From assembly GCF_014490485.1 (NCBI RefSeq), contig NZ_JACTVA010000040.1, forward strand, positions 1-50,570: 50,570 bases of DNA, written 5' to 3'. The notes under the pieces were generated by a model, which had not been told where the DNA came from, searched no databases, and saw only the letters and a list, made by a program, of their open reading frames with translations. Below, piece after piece: positions 16,792 to 25,354 of this stretch. The stretch is from Teichococcus aerophilus (GTDB lineage: Bacteria > Pseudomonadota > Alphaproteobacteria > Acetobacterales > Acetobacteraceae). Made by a program: the position numbers and the translations under genes. The stretch's first letter is position 1. Every line of letters starts with the position of its first letter.

Positions 16792-19490
16792 GGCAGCACT
16801 CCGAAGGCGATGGGGCGGGGGTCGATCGTCAGCAACTCAGCCGGGGCGGGTGTGGTCTGCCCGGCGCGCGGCAGGGCGGCCGGCAGGGCTTGTTCCAGGG
16901 TCTCCGGCTGATCGGACCGGAACAGGGCGTCCAGGTCCATCGCCAGCACGCCCGGCACGCCATGCACCACCGCCATGAGCTCAGAGGCCGTGACGCCCTG
17001 GCCGAAGGCCCGCCGGCTGAAGCCGAATGCCTGGCGCAGCGACGCTTCCACCGCCGCCAGCAGCGGTTCCGGCGCCAGGTCCGCATCCAGTTTCAGCTTG
17101 GCGGCCAGACGGAAGAAGACCGGCGTGAAGGAATGCAGCATCACCGGCACCAGCGGGTCCCCCGCCTCCCGCAAAGCCGCCAGCAGGTTGGTGGCGACGG
17201 GCCCGGTGGATTCCACCGGCCGTCCCTCCTCCCCCGCCACGGTCAGCACGATGGCGCGCTCCCGCCCCGTCCAACTCCAACTCGCCAGCGCCTTGCTGAT
17301 GCCGGTGAAGGCGCGGGCGAAATCCTCGTAATCCTGCACGGAGACGACCCGGCCCAGCGTCAGCACCCGCAGCGGCGCAGAGGCACGGATGGAATCGGCG
17401 CCCTCGGGCTCCGCCGCGTCCATGGCCGCCACCGGGTTGGTCACGCCGCGGACGCCGAGCGGGCGGGTGGCCAGCAGGGTCAGCCGATCCTCCCCCACCA
17501 GCCCGGCGGCGCCGATGCCCTGACGCAGCCGGGCGGTGACGTTATCCGCCCCGGTCGGCAGCCGCGCGCCGGAGATGCCGTCGCCGAAGCCGATGGTGGT
17601 GCGGCCATCCTCCTCTCGCCGCAGGGTGTAGACTCGGTCCTGCGCACCGAGCCCGAACAGGCTTTCCGCCTGCCGCCACAGCACGCCGCCGATGCGCACC
17701 TCCAGCGCCGCCTCCGCCCCTGCGGCGATGCGGGCCGGAACATAGGTCAGCGGCCCCTGGCGCAGGGTGAAGCGCTGGAAGGGCTGGGTGGCATCGCCGC
17801 CGCCCAGCACCTCCAGCTTCGTCTCGCCATGGGTGGCGCGGGCGATATTGCCGTTCACCCGCACGCTGTCCCGGATGTAGCGGTTGCGCAGCGCCGTCTC
17901 GAACCGCAATTCCGTGCGGCCTTCCTGGAACAGCACCTCGCTGAGGATGACGACCTCCGCATCGTCCACCCCTTCCAGGTCCTCCCGCCGGCCGGAGATG
18001 GCGACGGGCCGCCCGGCGGCGAGGCCGAGATACGGGGCGTCCAGCACCAGGGTTTCGCCCGCCACCACCTCCGTCACCGGCAACGGCGCCAGCTCCAGCG
18101 CCTGGCTTTCGGCATGCACCGTCGTTTCCCGCCGGGTGAAGCCGTCCAGCCCGTCGCGCGTATTCAGCCGCAGGCGGCTGACCTTGGCGGAGAGGGTGAA
18201 GCCGGTGCGCGTCACCTCCGCATTGTCCTCCACGCCATAGGCGCGTTGCGCGGTGGGGCTTTCCAGCACCACCCAGCCGCCGGCGACGATTTCGGGGTGC
18301 GTGCCGTCCAGATGCACTTCGTTGCCGCCCGTGTCGTCGGACAGCCGGTTGGCGGTGGCCGCATCCCAGGAGCTGGGATAGGGCGGGGCGGAATAGGCGG
18401 TGACGCCAGTGCTGGTGGTGTAGGCCTCGCCCTTCCGCTGGGTGGCGGGCAGCTTGTCCCACAACGGCGCGTTGTGGCCGAACACGGCGGCGCGCTTGCG
18501 GAAGCGGAACAGCCCCTTCCCCGCCGGCACGTCCCGCCGCGCCGCCAGCACAGTGAGGGTGCGGATCAGCGGCCGCACCGACCAGCGTTGCACCCTGGCG
18601 AAAGCGGAAAGATCCGCCTGGCGCCAGGAGCCGGAGAGCACGTTGGCGGTGACGCTGGCGGTGGTCAGCCGCGACGCCTGAAGCACGAAGGGCGCCCGTG
18701 CCAGCACCAGCCGCAGCAGCGGCGGCGGGTCCGGCGGGTCCTCTGCCACATCCAGCCGGGTGGTGCCGGCCCTGGCATCCACCTGCACGGCGCGGATGCG
18801 GCGGACGGCGCGGTCCGCCGCCGCCGTACCCGCCACCACCAGCAGGGTATCGCCCGGACGGAGGGAAGGATCGGCGCCCTTCACCGTGTAGGTCTTCAGC
18901 GCGGCGGAAGGGTCCGGGTGCGGCTGCCACAGCACCGGGCGCATGGCGTTCCATTCCGGCCGGGCGTCGATGGCCTCCACCGTCTCGAAGGTCTGCGGCA
19001 GTTCGCCCGGGCCAGGCATGCTCTGCACCTTCAGCCCCGCCTCCAGCCGCAACTGGTCCGGCGTGCCCACCGCATCCTCCAGCGTAAAGGCCAGGTGGGT
19101 GGAGGCGGCAAGGCCCGGCGCCGGCTCATACCCCGTCAGCCGGCCGAGCCAGGTCAGCGAACGGCGCTCCGTCGCGGTGCGCAGATAAGCTTCGTTGGCG
19201 ATCCGCTCCTGGTGGAAGGTCAGCACGTCGGCGACGGCGGCCCAGGCGTCCAGCAGCAGGATGGCGGCATCGCGGTCGTCCCGCGTCGTCAGCGGGCGCA
19301 GGGCGGGCAGGTCGGCGCGGGAAAGGCCGGCGAGCAGCGCCGCCTTGAAGCCCGCCTGGTCGCCGATGCGGTAGCTGATCGCCGACAGGCCGGGGCGGTT
19401 CCACACCGCCGCCGGCGCATCCAGGCCAGTGCCCTCGCAACAGCCGCAGCCATCCAGGTCCCGCAAGGTGGGCTCGCGTGCGCCGCTCAT
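16788..19490 (-). CDS. putative baseplate assembly protein (gpJ/gp6-like, larger Afp11-type)
   Basis: A 900-residue wedge protein. The N-terminus carries the cysteine cluster DGCGCCEG followed by WNRPGLSAISYRIG, characteristic of the 'putative baseplate assembly protein' family that occurs with eCIS. The middle holds an insertion of beta-rich repeats (about 240-560). The C-terminal third contains the gpJ-like block ending in RVVSVQDYEDFARAFTGISKALA. It should form, with the next protein, the wedge ring that triggers sheath contraction. Overlaps the upstream gene by 4 bp. Confidence 0.85.
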   Translation of the reverse strand: MSGAREPTLRDLDGCGCCEGTGLDAPAAVWNRPGLSAISYRIGDQAGFKAALLAGLSRADLPALRPLTTRDDRDAAILLLDAWAAVADVLTFHQERIANEAYLRTATERRSLTWLGRLTGYEPAPGLAASTHLAFTLEDAVGTPDQLRLEAGLKVQSMPGPGELPQTFETVEAIDARPEWNAMRPVLWQPHPDPSAALKTYTVKGADPSLRPGDTLLVVAGTAAADRAVRRIRAVQVDARAGTTRLDVAEDPPDPPPLLRLVLARAPFVLQASRLTTASVTANVLSGSWRQADLSAFARVQRWSVRPLIRTLTVLAARRDVPAGKGLFRFRKRAAVFGHNAPLWDKLPATQRKGEAYTTSTGVTAYSAPPYPSSWDAATANRLSDDTGGNEVHLDGTHPEIVAGGWVVLESPTAQRAYGVEDNAEVTRTGFTLSAKVSRLRLNTRDGLDGFTRRETTVHAESQALELAPLPVTEVVAGETLVLDAPYLGLAAGRPVAISGRREDLEGVDDAEVVILSEVLFQEGRTELRFETALRNRYIRDSVRVNGNIARATHGETKLEVLGGGDATQPFQRFTLRQGPLTYVPARIAAGAEAALEVRIGGVLWRQAESLFGLGAQDRVYTLRREEDGRTTIGFGDGISGARLPTGADNVTARLRQGIGAAGLVGEDRLTLLATRPLGVRGVTNPVAAMDAAEPEGADSIRASAPLRVLTLGRVVSVQDYEDFARAFTGISKALASWSWTGRERAIVLTVAGEEGRPVESTGPVATNLLAALREAGDPLVPVMLHSFTPVFFRLAAKLKLDADLAPEPLLAAVEASLRQAFGFSRRAFGQGVTASELMAVVHGVPGVLAMDLDALFRSDQPETLEQALPAALPRAGQTTPAPAELLTIDPRPIAFGVLP

Positions 19491-22057
19491 CGCCCGCCCT
19501 CCAGCGTCAGGGCCAGGGAGCCGTGCTCGGGGAAGTTCGGGTCGTTATCCAGCCGCGCGATCTCGAGGCGGGAGAAGGTGAGCTTGCCGTCCTCCGCGCC
19601 CTTCGGCCCCGGCTGGTCCCGCCGCTGGAACAGGGTAACGCGGACGCTCTCCACCCCCTCCACCGCCTGTACGGCAGCGACGATGGGGCTGAGATAGACC
19701 GTCTGCCCGAAGCTCAGCCGGTCCGGGTGGAACACGCCGAGGCGGCCGTCCGGCCCTGCCCGCGTGCCCAGCACCTCCAGCACCGCGCGGCGGATATCGG
19801 CGCGGAAATGCGTGGGTTGCACACGGATGCTAAGCCCAAGTTCCAGCGCCACCAGGCGTGGCCGGTCGATCTCCACATCATGCCCGGCCAGCCTGAAGGG
19901 TTCCAGGAAGCCGACCAACGCCGCCTCGAACCCATCATCCACCGGGGCGCCGCCGGCACGGTCCACGCTGATGAAATGCGTGCGCCAACTGCCGGTCCAG
20001 CGCAGGGAGGAAGCGGCGCGCTGCACGGCGGGGTGCAGCCCGGCCCTGGCGGCATAGTCGGCCGGCGTCACCGCACGGTCCTGCACCCGGAAGGCGAAGG
20101 GGGCGCGGCGGCGCACTTCCTCCTTCGTCTCCGGGTTCGCGCCGCCGCTGGCGGGCAACGGGTTGCTGACGCGCAGCAGCAGTGTTTCCGCCAGCACGGT
20201 GCCATCGGCGCTGGCGAGATGCGCCAGGCAATCGGCACCGATATTGCCACGACGCCCGCCGCCGACGCGGTAGCGCGCGGCGAAGCGTGCGCCGACGGGC
20301 GGTGCGTCGCCATGCTCGCCATCGCCGAAGCGCAGGCGGGCGGCGCCGTCATCCTCCGTTTCCACCACGAAATCCGGGCGGTCGCCGCTGGAGAGCAGGT
20401 CCCGCTGCGATACCCAGCGCAGGATGCCACCGGCCTTGTCACGGCTTTCCAGCCGCAGCACCGCCGGCACCGCGTCCTCCGGCTTCGGCGCCAGGGCGGC
20501 GGCGGCGGAAGCGGGGGGCGCTGCGGCATCCCACGGCACCGCATGCAACAGGGGCGCTTCCCGCAGTCGCGGGCGGAAGCGCAGGGGGAATGGCTCCCGC
20601 TCCACCCCACCGCAGCCGTCCAGCGTATCCCAGCTGGAGACGGAGGATGCCGCCGGCACCACGGCCGCGCGGCGGGACAGCGCCGGGCGCGGCACGGTGC
20701 CAAGATCTTCCTCCCCCGGCAGGGTGCGCCCGTGGTCCGCCAGCACCAGGTTGCCGCGGGCGATGCTGACGCCATCGACGAAGGCGCCGCCGAAGGCCGC
20801 ATCGGTCTCGGCCGAGAGGCAGAGCGGGAAGCGCAGCGCGTCCTCCGCCGCCCATTCGATCTCGGTCACCGCCACGGCACCATCGGCGGGCGGGTCCTCG
20901 AAGCGGCGGCCGATGGGGTCCAGCGCCGCTTCCACCCGCGTCAGCCGCACCACCTGGCGGTGCGCCGGGTCGGCATCGTCGGCATCGCCGGTGCGCGGGC
21001 CTCGCACTTCCTCGAACAGCAGCCAGTCGCCGGCAGCCAGCGCGGCGGTGACGTCGCCCCGCAACGTCGCCTTCACCGCGCCGCGTGGCAGGCAGCAGCG
21101 GCGGTCGCCCCAGGCGTGCAGCGGAATGGTGTTCAGCATCGGGTCCAGCCGCGCGGGGCCTAGCGTCTCGAACACCTCGGCCCCGAGGGAGAGTGCGCGG
21201 CGATACGCATCGGCCTCGGCGCGGAAGCGCTCTGGCAGGCCGGGGGCCGCGGTCAGCAGCTTGGTGCCGACCGGCAAGGCCAGCGTACCGCCCTCGATGG
21301 CGACATGGGCGAATAGCCGGGCGGCGCAGCCATCATGCATGCGGTAATCCACCAGCCGCGCATGCCGGCGGACGGAGACGCGGCGCCGCGCCGTATCCAG
21401 ATACGCTTCCGCCGCCACCGCATCCTGCCGGTAGGCGAGATGGTCCCCGACAGAAGCGAACAATTCCAGCAGCGTGATGCCGAGGTCGGCGGCGTTGCGC
21501 TCGGTCCATTCGGGGGACAGGGTGGCGGCGCGGTCCAGCAGCATCTGCCGCAGCGCGCGGAAATCCCGCGCCGTGTAGTCCAGTGCCGGAGAGGCTGGGC
21601 GCGGCGGCGCGCAGGCAGCGGTGCTGGCATCGAAGCCGCTGTCGCACGCCACCTTGAAGGAGAAATCCACCGCCCGCAGGATTGGGTCGATCGTTGCCAG
21701 CCGCCCGGCCTGGGCCGTGTCCTCCACCAGCCGCAGCGTGTAGATGGAGAAATCCCCCGCCGCCTCCACCTGCACCACCAGCACCGGGCGGGTGGAGAAG
21801 CTTCGGGGGTCGATGGCAATGATGGCGTTGCTGACACGGATATCACGGATACGCTCGCCACCCTCGATCCGCACATTCGCCGGGCCGAGCACCAGGCCGG
21901 ATGGGTCGTTGATGAAATGCACGAACAGCGTGCGCTGGCGGTCCGGCAACGGGTCGGCGGGGTCGTCCCGCACTTCCAGGAAGTCCAGCCCATTGATGCC
22001 GGGCAGCCCGGCGATGGCGTTGCGGCGGCGTTCGTCGCAGCAGATGTAGCGGGTCAT
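19487..22057 (-). CDS. putative baseplate assembly protein (Afp11/12-type)
   Basis: An 856-residue protein of the second eCIS baseplate family. It begins YICCDERRRNAI...NGLDFLEV, a signature N-terminus, followed by a beta-sandwich-like region. The block LDYTARDFRALRQMLLDRA...LGITLLELFASVGDHLAYRQD marks the gpJ/gp6-like core. The C-terminal part (PADYAARAGLHPAVQRA, later YLSPIVAAVQAVEGVESVRV) is the conserved dimerisation region of gpJ-like proteins. Together with the 900-residue protein it should make the heterodimeric wedge. Start and stop each overlap a neighbour by 4 bp. Confidence 0.85.
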   Translation of the reverse strand: MTRYICCDERRRNAIAGLPGINGLDFLEVRDDPADPLPDRQRTLFVHFINDPSGLVLGPANVRIEGGERIRDIRVSNAIIAIDPRSFSTRPVLVVQVEAAGDFSIYTLRLVEDTAQAGRLATIDPILRAVDFSFKVACDSGFDASTAACAPPRPASPALDYTARDFRALRQMLLDRAATLSPEWTERNAADLGITLLELFASVGDHLAYRQDAVAAEAYLDTARRRVSVRRHARLVDYRMHDGCAARLFAHVAIEGGTLALPVGTKLLTAAPGLPERFRAEADAYRRALSLGAEVFETLGPARLDPMLNTIPLHAWGDRRCCLPRGAVKATLRGDVTAALAAGDWLLFEEVRGPRTGDADDADPAHRQVVRLTRVEAALDPIGRRFEDPPADGAVAVTEIEWAAEDALRFPLCLSAETDAAFGGAFVDGVSIARGNLVLADHGRTLPGEEDLGTVPRPALSRRAAVVPAASSVSSWDTLDGCGGVEREPFPLRFRPRLREAPLLHAVPWDAAAPPASAAAALAPKPEDAVPAVLRLESRDKAGGILRWVSQRDLLSSGDRPDFVVETEDDGAARLRFGDGEHGDAPPVGARFAARYRVGGGRRGNIGADCLAHLASADGTVLAETLLLRVSNPLPASGGANPETKEEVRRRAPFAFRVQDRAVTPADYAARAGLHPAVQRAASSLRWTGSWRTHFISVDRAGGAPVDDGFEAALVGFLEPFRLAGHDVEIDRPRLVALELGLSIRVQPTHFRADIRRAVLEVLGTRAGPDGRLGVFHPDRLSFGQTVYLSPIVAAVQAVEGVESVRVTLFQRRDQPGPKGAEDGKLTFSRLEIARLDNDPNFPEHGSLALTLEGGR

Positions 22058-22416
22058 GTGACTGCCTCCCGCTCGAAGCGTTCGATGCGGCGTTCGCCGG
22101 TACGGGGCACGGCGTAGCGGACCAGCACGGTCAGCCGCCCCTCGCCCGCTTCCACCGCCACGTCCTCCACCTGGATACGGTCGCCCAGCCAGCGTTGCAG
22201 CGCGCCCTGCACCAGGAATTGCGCGGCGGTGGCCAGTTCGTCGCCAGATGGGGCGAAGACCAGCTGCATCAGGCCGGAGCCGAAATCGGGGCGGTTCACC
22301 CGCTCGCCCGGATAGGTGAACAGCACCTGCTCGATCAGCTGGCGCAGATGCGCCTCGCCATCCGCCTCCGCGGTCCTGCCACGCCCGTTGAAGCCGAAGG
22401 GAAAGCGGATCTCCAT
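22054..22416 (-). CDS. GPW/gp25 family baseplate protein (Afp9-like)
   Basis: A 120-residue wedge protein, full length for gp25/Afp9. It has the conserved N-terminal pattern IRFPFGFNGRGRTA, the LFTYPGERVNRPDFGSGL block with the buried Glu-Arg-x-x-x-Pro-x-Phe-Gly-x-Gly motif, and the C-terminal beta strands (LTVLVRYAV). gp25 carries the handshake strand that seeds sheath polymerisation. Its place between the spike genes and the large wedge genes is the standard eCIS order. Confidence 0.92.
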   Translation of the reverse strand: MEIRFPFGFNGRGRTAEADGEAHLRQLIEQVLFTYPGERVNRPDFGSGLMQLVFAPSGDELATAAQFLVQGALQRWLGDRIQVEDVAVEAGEGRLTVLVRYAVPRTGERRIERFEREAVT

Positions 22417-22420
22417 GGCG

Positions 22421-22765
22421 CTACATCCCCCGCACGCGCGTCTGCGTCATCGAGACGGTGGGCGGGCCCTGGGGAATGCCCTCCGCACTTTGGCAAAGCC
22501 CGCTGCTGGTCTGCAACAACACCGGCGTGCCGTTGACCCGCACCCGCGCGGCGCCGACCAGCCAGCGCACTGTCATGCAGGGCTGTGGCTTGGTGCCGGC
22601 GCCCACCGGCACCTGGAAGGCACAGCCGGCCACCGTGGTCGGGTCGCTCAGCACCGCCACCGGCTGGCCCATCGCCTTCACTCGTGGCGCCGCCACCGTG
22701 ATCGAGGCCTGGCCGCCATGCGGGCAGGCGATTCCGGCGCCGACATGCAACAGGAAGCCTGGCAT
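22421..22765 (-). CDS. PAAR-like spike-tip protein
   Basis: A 114-residue protein encoded between the spike-base gene and gp25, where Afp10-type tip proteins lie. It is glycine- and beta-rich with GAGIACPHGGQASI near the N-terminus and four Cys and two or three His residues spread as in DUF4280/PAAR-like tips. The ATG at 22765 was chosen because it overlaps the preceding gene's stop by one base (TGATG). Assignment rests on size, composition and position more than on strong motif identity. Confidence 0.65.
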   Translation of the reverse strand: MPGFLLHVGAGIACPHGGQASITVAAPRVKAMGQPVAVLSDPTTVAGCAFQVPVGAGTKPQPCMTVRWLVGAARVRVNGTPVLLQTSSGLCQSAEGIPQGPPTVSMTQTRVRGM

Positions 22766-23259
22766 CACGTCACCTCCAGCGCGCCGTTGTTGATGGTCAC
22801 CTTCGGCCCCATCAGCGTGATGGTGGCCCCGGCGCCGTTGGTCACTTCCATCTGCACGGGGTTCATCACCACCTTCATCCCGGACGCCGTCTGCAGCGTC
22901 ACGATGGCGGCGTTGGGCGCCTTGGGTGGCTCCATGATCGTCAGGGTGAAGGCTTCGGTCTTCAGCACCTTGAATTCCGGCGTCGGCGGGAAGGCGGCGG
23001 CCTCCCCCACCCCCCAGAAGCAACCGGCCCAGATCGGCCGCTCGGTACTGCCGGCCTCGAACTCCACCCAGACATTGGCGCCGACCGGTGGCAGCAGGAA
23101 CAGGCCGACGCCCGGCCCGGCATAGGGCACGCAGGGCATGGCCCAGGCCATCTGCCCATCGCCGAACACGGAAGGCACGATGACCTGGATGCGCCCCATC
23201 AGCTTCGGGTCCATATTGTTGGCGACGGTGCCGCGATACTTGCCGAAATACGGGCTCAT
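22765..23259 (-). CDS. gpV/VgrG OB-fold spike-base protein (C-terminal half of Afp8)
   Basis: A 164-residue protein with the gp5/gpV-type OB-fold: YRGTVANNMDPKLMGRIQVIVPSV, then WAMPCVPYAGPGVGLFLLPPVGANVWVEFEAGSTERPIWAGCFW, the classic VgrG/gpV segment. Residues about 110-164 are beta-strand repeats (VVMNPVQMEVTN, ATITLMGP, KVTINNGALEV) that should build the triangular beta-helix needle. Normally this is fused to the gpD-like part in Afp8; here the two are separate genes overlapping by 4 bp. Confidence 0.88.
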   Translation of the reverse strand: MSPYFGKYRGTVANNMDPKLMGRIQVIVPSVFGDGQMAWAMPCVPYAGPGVGLFLLPPVGANVWVEFEAGSTERPIWAGCFWGVGEAAAFPPTPEFKVLKTEAFTLTIMEPPKAPNAAIVTLQTASGMKVVMNPVQMEVTNGAGATITLMGPKVTINNGALEVT

Positions 23260-24398
23260 GGCCGCACTACCGGGGTCAGGGCGCCATCGCCTTCCCGCGT
23301 CAGCGTGAAGTTCTGCTTGTAGCCGCCGCGGCTGATGGCGTGGGAGACGTTCTTCACATAGTACAGCCCGTCATGCGTGAAGCCGGCGCCGCGTAGTCCG
23401 ACCAGCCCGCGCGGCTTCAGCAACCCGCCATAGCGCAGCGCATCCAGCGACCCGGTCGCCGTCACCACAGCATCCAGCGACTTGTCGGTGATGGCCTGGG
23501 CGCGGGCATAGGCCTGGGTGATCTTCAACCCGCTGCTATCCGGCAGCAGGCTGCGCTTTACGTTTGGCAGGTTGAAGGGCAGCGCTGGCATCGGCGCCAG
23601 CGGCGGCCGCGTGCCCATGAAGGTGACGACCGGCAGCTTCACGTTCAGGTCGGCATCCTGCACGCTATCCATCACCATGGTCGGCGCCAGCGCGTTGTAC
23701 TGGAAGCTGATGGTCTCGACATTGGTTTGCGGCCCCATGTTCACCGACAGCGCCGGTTGCGGGATGCCCAGCCGCTTTGGCGGGCCCCAATAGGCGGTGT
23801 TCATCAGCGGCAGCGGCCCGGGCTCGATGAAGAAGGCGTAGCCGTGCTTCGCGGCCATGGCCTTCAGATATTCCAGGTCGGTATCCTGCTGCGCCGGCAC
23901 ACGGTCGATCGGCACGGGCACGTCCACCACTGGCGGCGGCCGCACATCCGGCACCAGCCCGTACAGTGCGTAGGAGGCGATGATCTTCAGTGCGATCAGC
24001 GTCTCGTCCTGCGCCGGGTGCTCGGCGCGCTTCTGCTCCAGGTCCATCATCACGCTGACATCCTCGCCCGTCAGGGTCAGCGTCGCGGCGCCCGGCTCGC
24101 TGCCAGGGGCCACCTGGCGGGTGGTGACGATGCCGTCCATCAGCACATGCGGCACCAGGTTGAAGTGGGCGATCAGCACCACGCGACTGAACGGCCGCAG
24201 CAACGGGCTGAGCAAAGGCGGATAATCGACGATATCGGTGGGGCCGCCGCGCCCCATCTCGAACACCAGCTGGAAGCCGCTGCGGCCTTCATCGGCATGC
24301 GTCACCTGCACGCTCTTCAGCGCCTCGGCGATGCCGGGCGGCGCCGGCACCGGCACGGCGGGGCCGATCAGCAGGGTGAGGTGAATGCCCAGCAGCAT
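23256..24398 (-). CDS. gpD/gp27-like central hub protein (N-terminal half of Afp8)
   Basis: A 380-residue hub protein. It contains the late-control-gpD-like pattern: DTDLEYLKAMAAKHGYAFFIEPGP in the middle (matching the L-x-x-L-A-x-x-x-G-Y/F-x-F block of VgrG N-termini), an early beta-barrel (about 20-130) and a second barrel near the C-terminus (GAGFTHDGLYYVKNVSHAIS). It should trimerise below the tube and carry the gpV-type needle encoded next. Start lies four bases after the LysM gene's stop. Confidence 0.85.
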   Translation of the reverse strand: MLLGIHLTLLIGPAVPVPAPPGIAEALKSVQVTHADEGRSGFQLVFEMGRGGPTDIVDYPPLLSPLLRPFSRVVLIAHFNLVPHVLMDGIVTTRQVAPGSEPGAATLTLTGEDVSVMMDLEQKRAEHPAQDETLIALKIIASYALYGLVPDVRPPPVVDVPVPIDRVPAQQDTDLEYLKAMAAKHGYAFFIEPGPLPLMNTAYWGPPKRLGIPQPALSVNMGPQTNVETISFQYNALAPTMVMDSVQDADLNVKLPVVTFMGTRPPLAPMPALPFNLPNVKRSLLPDSSGLKITQAYARAQAITDKSLDAVVTATGSLDALRYGGLLKPRGLVGLRGAGFTHDGLYYVKNVSHAISRGGYKQNFTLTREGDGALTPVVRP

Positions 24399-24402
24399 GG
24401 CG

Positions 24403-24696
24403 CTAGCGCCCCGGCAGCGGCACGCGCAGCCGCCGCCCGGGCTCGGCCACCAGCTCGGCCGAGTCCATGGCGTCGTTCGCGTCGCACAGGCGCCAGAAGG
24501 CCAGCGGGTCCCCCAGTGCGCGCTGCGCCAAGTTGTCCACCCGCTCGCCCGGCAGCACCGCCACCTCGGCCATCACCGCCATCGCGGCGCCCTGCGGCGC
24601 GATGCGGCGGCGCGTATAGGCCACCACCTCGCCCGAAGGCAGGCGCAGCTGCGCCACCTCGTCCATCGCGTAACGGCTGGTGGGGTCCGTGCTCAT
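24403..24696 (-). CDS. LysM / tail-protein-X-like protein (C-terminal half of Afp7)
   Basis: A 97-residue protein. After an N-terminal segment typical of eCIS LysM proteins (SRYAMDEVAQLRLPSGEVVAYTRRR) comes the LysM/tail-X block VLPGERVDNLAQRALGDPLAFWRLCDAN and the closing strand GRRLRVPLPGR. In tail machines this fold joins hub and tube rather than cutting peptidoglycan. In Afp/PVC it is the C-terminal domain of one larger protein; here it is a separate gene 16 bases after its partner. Confidence 0.82.
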   Translation of the reverse strand: MSTDPTSRYAMDEVAQLRLPSGEVVAYTRRRIAPQGAAMAVMAEVAVLPGERVDNLAQRALGDPLAFWRLCDANDAMDSAELVAEPGRRLRVPLPGR

Positions 24697-24712
24697 GCCG
24701 GCATTCCTCCTC

Positions 24713-25354
24713 TCACAGCAGCTTCACGTCGCCGCCGGCGATGGCGGCGATGTCGCCGACGCTGCCGGCCACAGCCAGCGCCTCCTTCGTCACCTGGTGC
24801 GCCAGGAAGACGTGGTAGGCCGGGTTGGTCACTGGCAGGTCGCTGTAGCTGAGCACCCGCAGGCCGAGCGACACCTTGGCGCGCAGCGGGTTCAGCGCGG
24901 TGTCGTGCGCATCCTCGGTGATGGAAAGTTCCGAGACCCGGACGGGAAGAATCCGCTTCGTCCCCCAGACGAACAGGGTGAGTTGGCTGGCCGGCGGCAC
25001 CACCTCGATCGTCCCCGCCATCAGCAATGCGGTGTTGACGATCACCTGCGCCGTGGCGGGATAGACCAGCATCTCCAGCGCCGAGAGCTGCGGGTAGAGG
25101 CCCAGCGCGCCCTCGCCCCGTTCCAGCGAGTCCGTCGCATCCAACTCGACATCCAGCTTGATGGTCTCTTCCGGCGCGCCGCCCAGGCGCATCGCCTCGG
25201 CCTTCGCGCCCTCGCCCCCCGGTGCGCGCGGCTTGATGGTGCGGGTCAGCGTCTCCGGATTGTACTGGAAGGCGATGACGCGCGGCACCGGGTTGAGCAG
25301 GTCGAAGCCCACCAGCGCGCCGCGCAGCATGCGGGGGGACCGGGGGGCGCTCAT
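24713..25354 (-). CDS. contractile injection system tube-interacting protein (N-terminal half of Afp7)
   Basis: A 213-residue protein. The opening LRGALVGFDLLNPVPRVIAFQYNPETLTRT is the signature of the CIS tube protein family (the part of Afp7 that adapts the inner tube to the hub). It continues with LDVELDATDSLE and a beta-rich core (LFVWGTKRILPVRVSELSITEDAHD, then PLRAKVSLGLRVLS), matching the phage tail-tube-initiator fold. ATG at 25354 overlaps the DUF4157 gene stop by 4 bp; in-frame codons further upstream lie inside that gene and were rejected. Confidence 0.88.
   Translation of the reverse strand: MSAPRSPRMLRGALVGFDLLNPVPRVIAFQYNPETLTRTIKPRAPGGEGAKAEAMRLGGAPEETIKLDVELDATDSLERGEGALGLYPQLSALEMLVYPATAQVIVNTALLMAGTIEVVPPASQLTLFVWGTKRILPVRVSELSITEDAHDTALNPLRAKVSLGLRVLSYSDLPVTNPAYHVFLAHQVTKEALAVAGSVGDIAAIAGGDVKLL

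Noticed and set aside
16890-19697. 935-codon plus-strand open frame
   Set aside because: Antisense shadow of the large baseplate protein; composition (Gln/His/Arg/Gly) is typical of such shadows.
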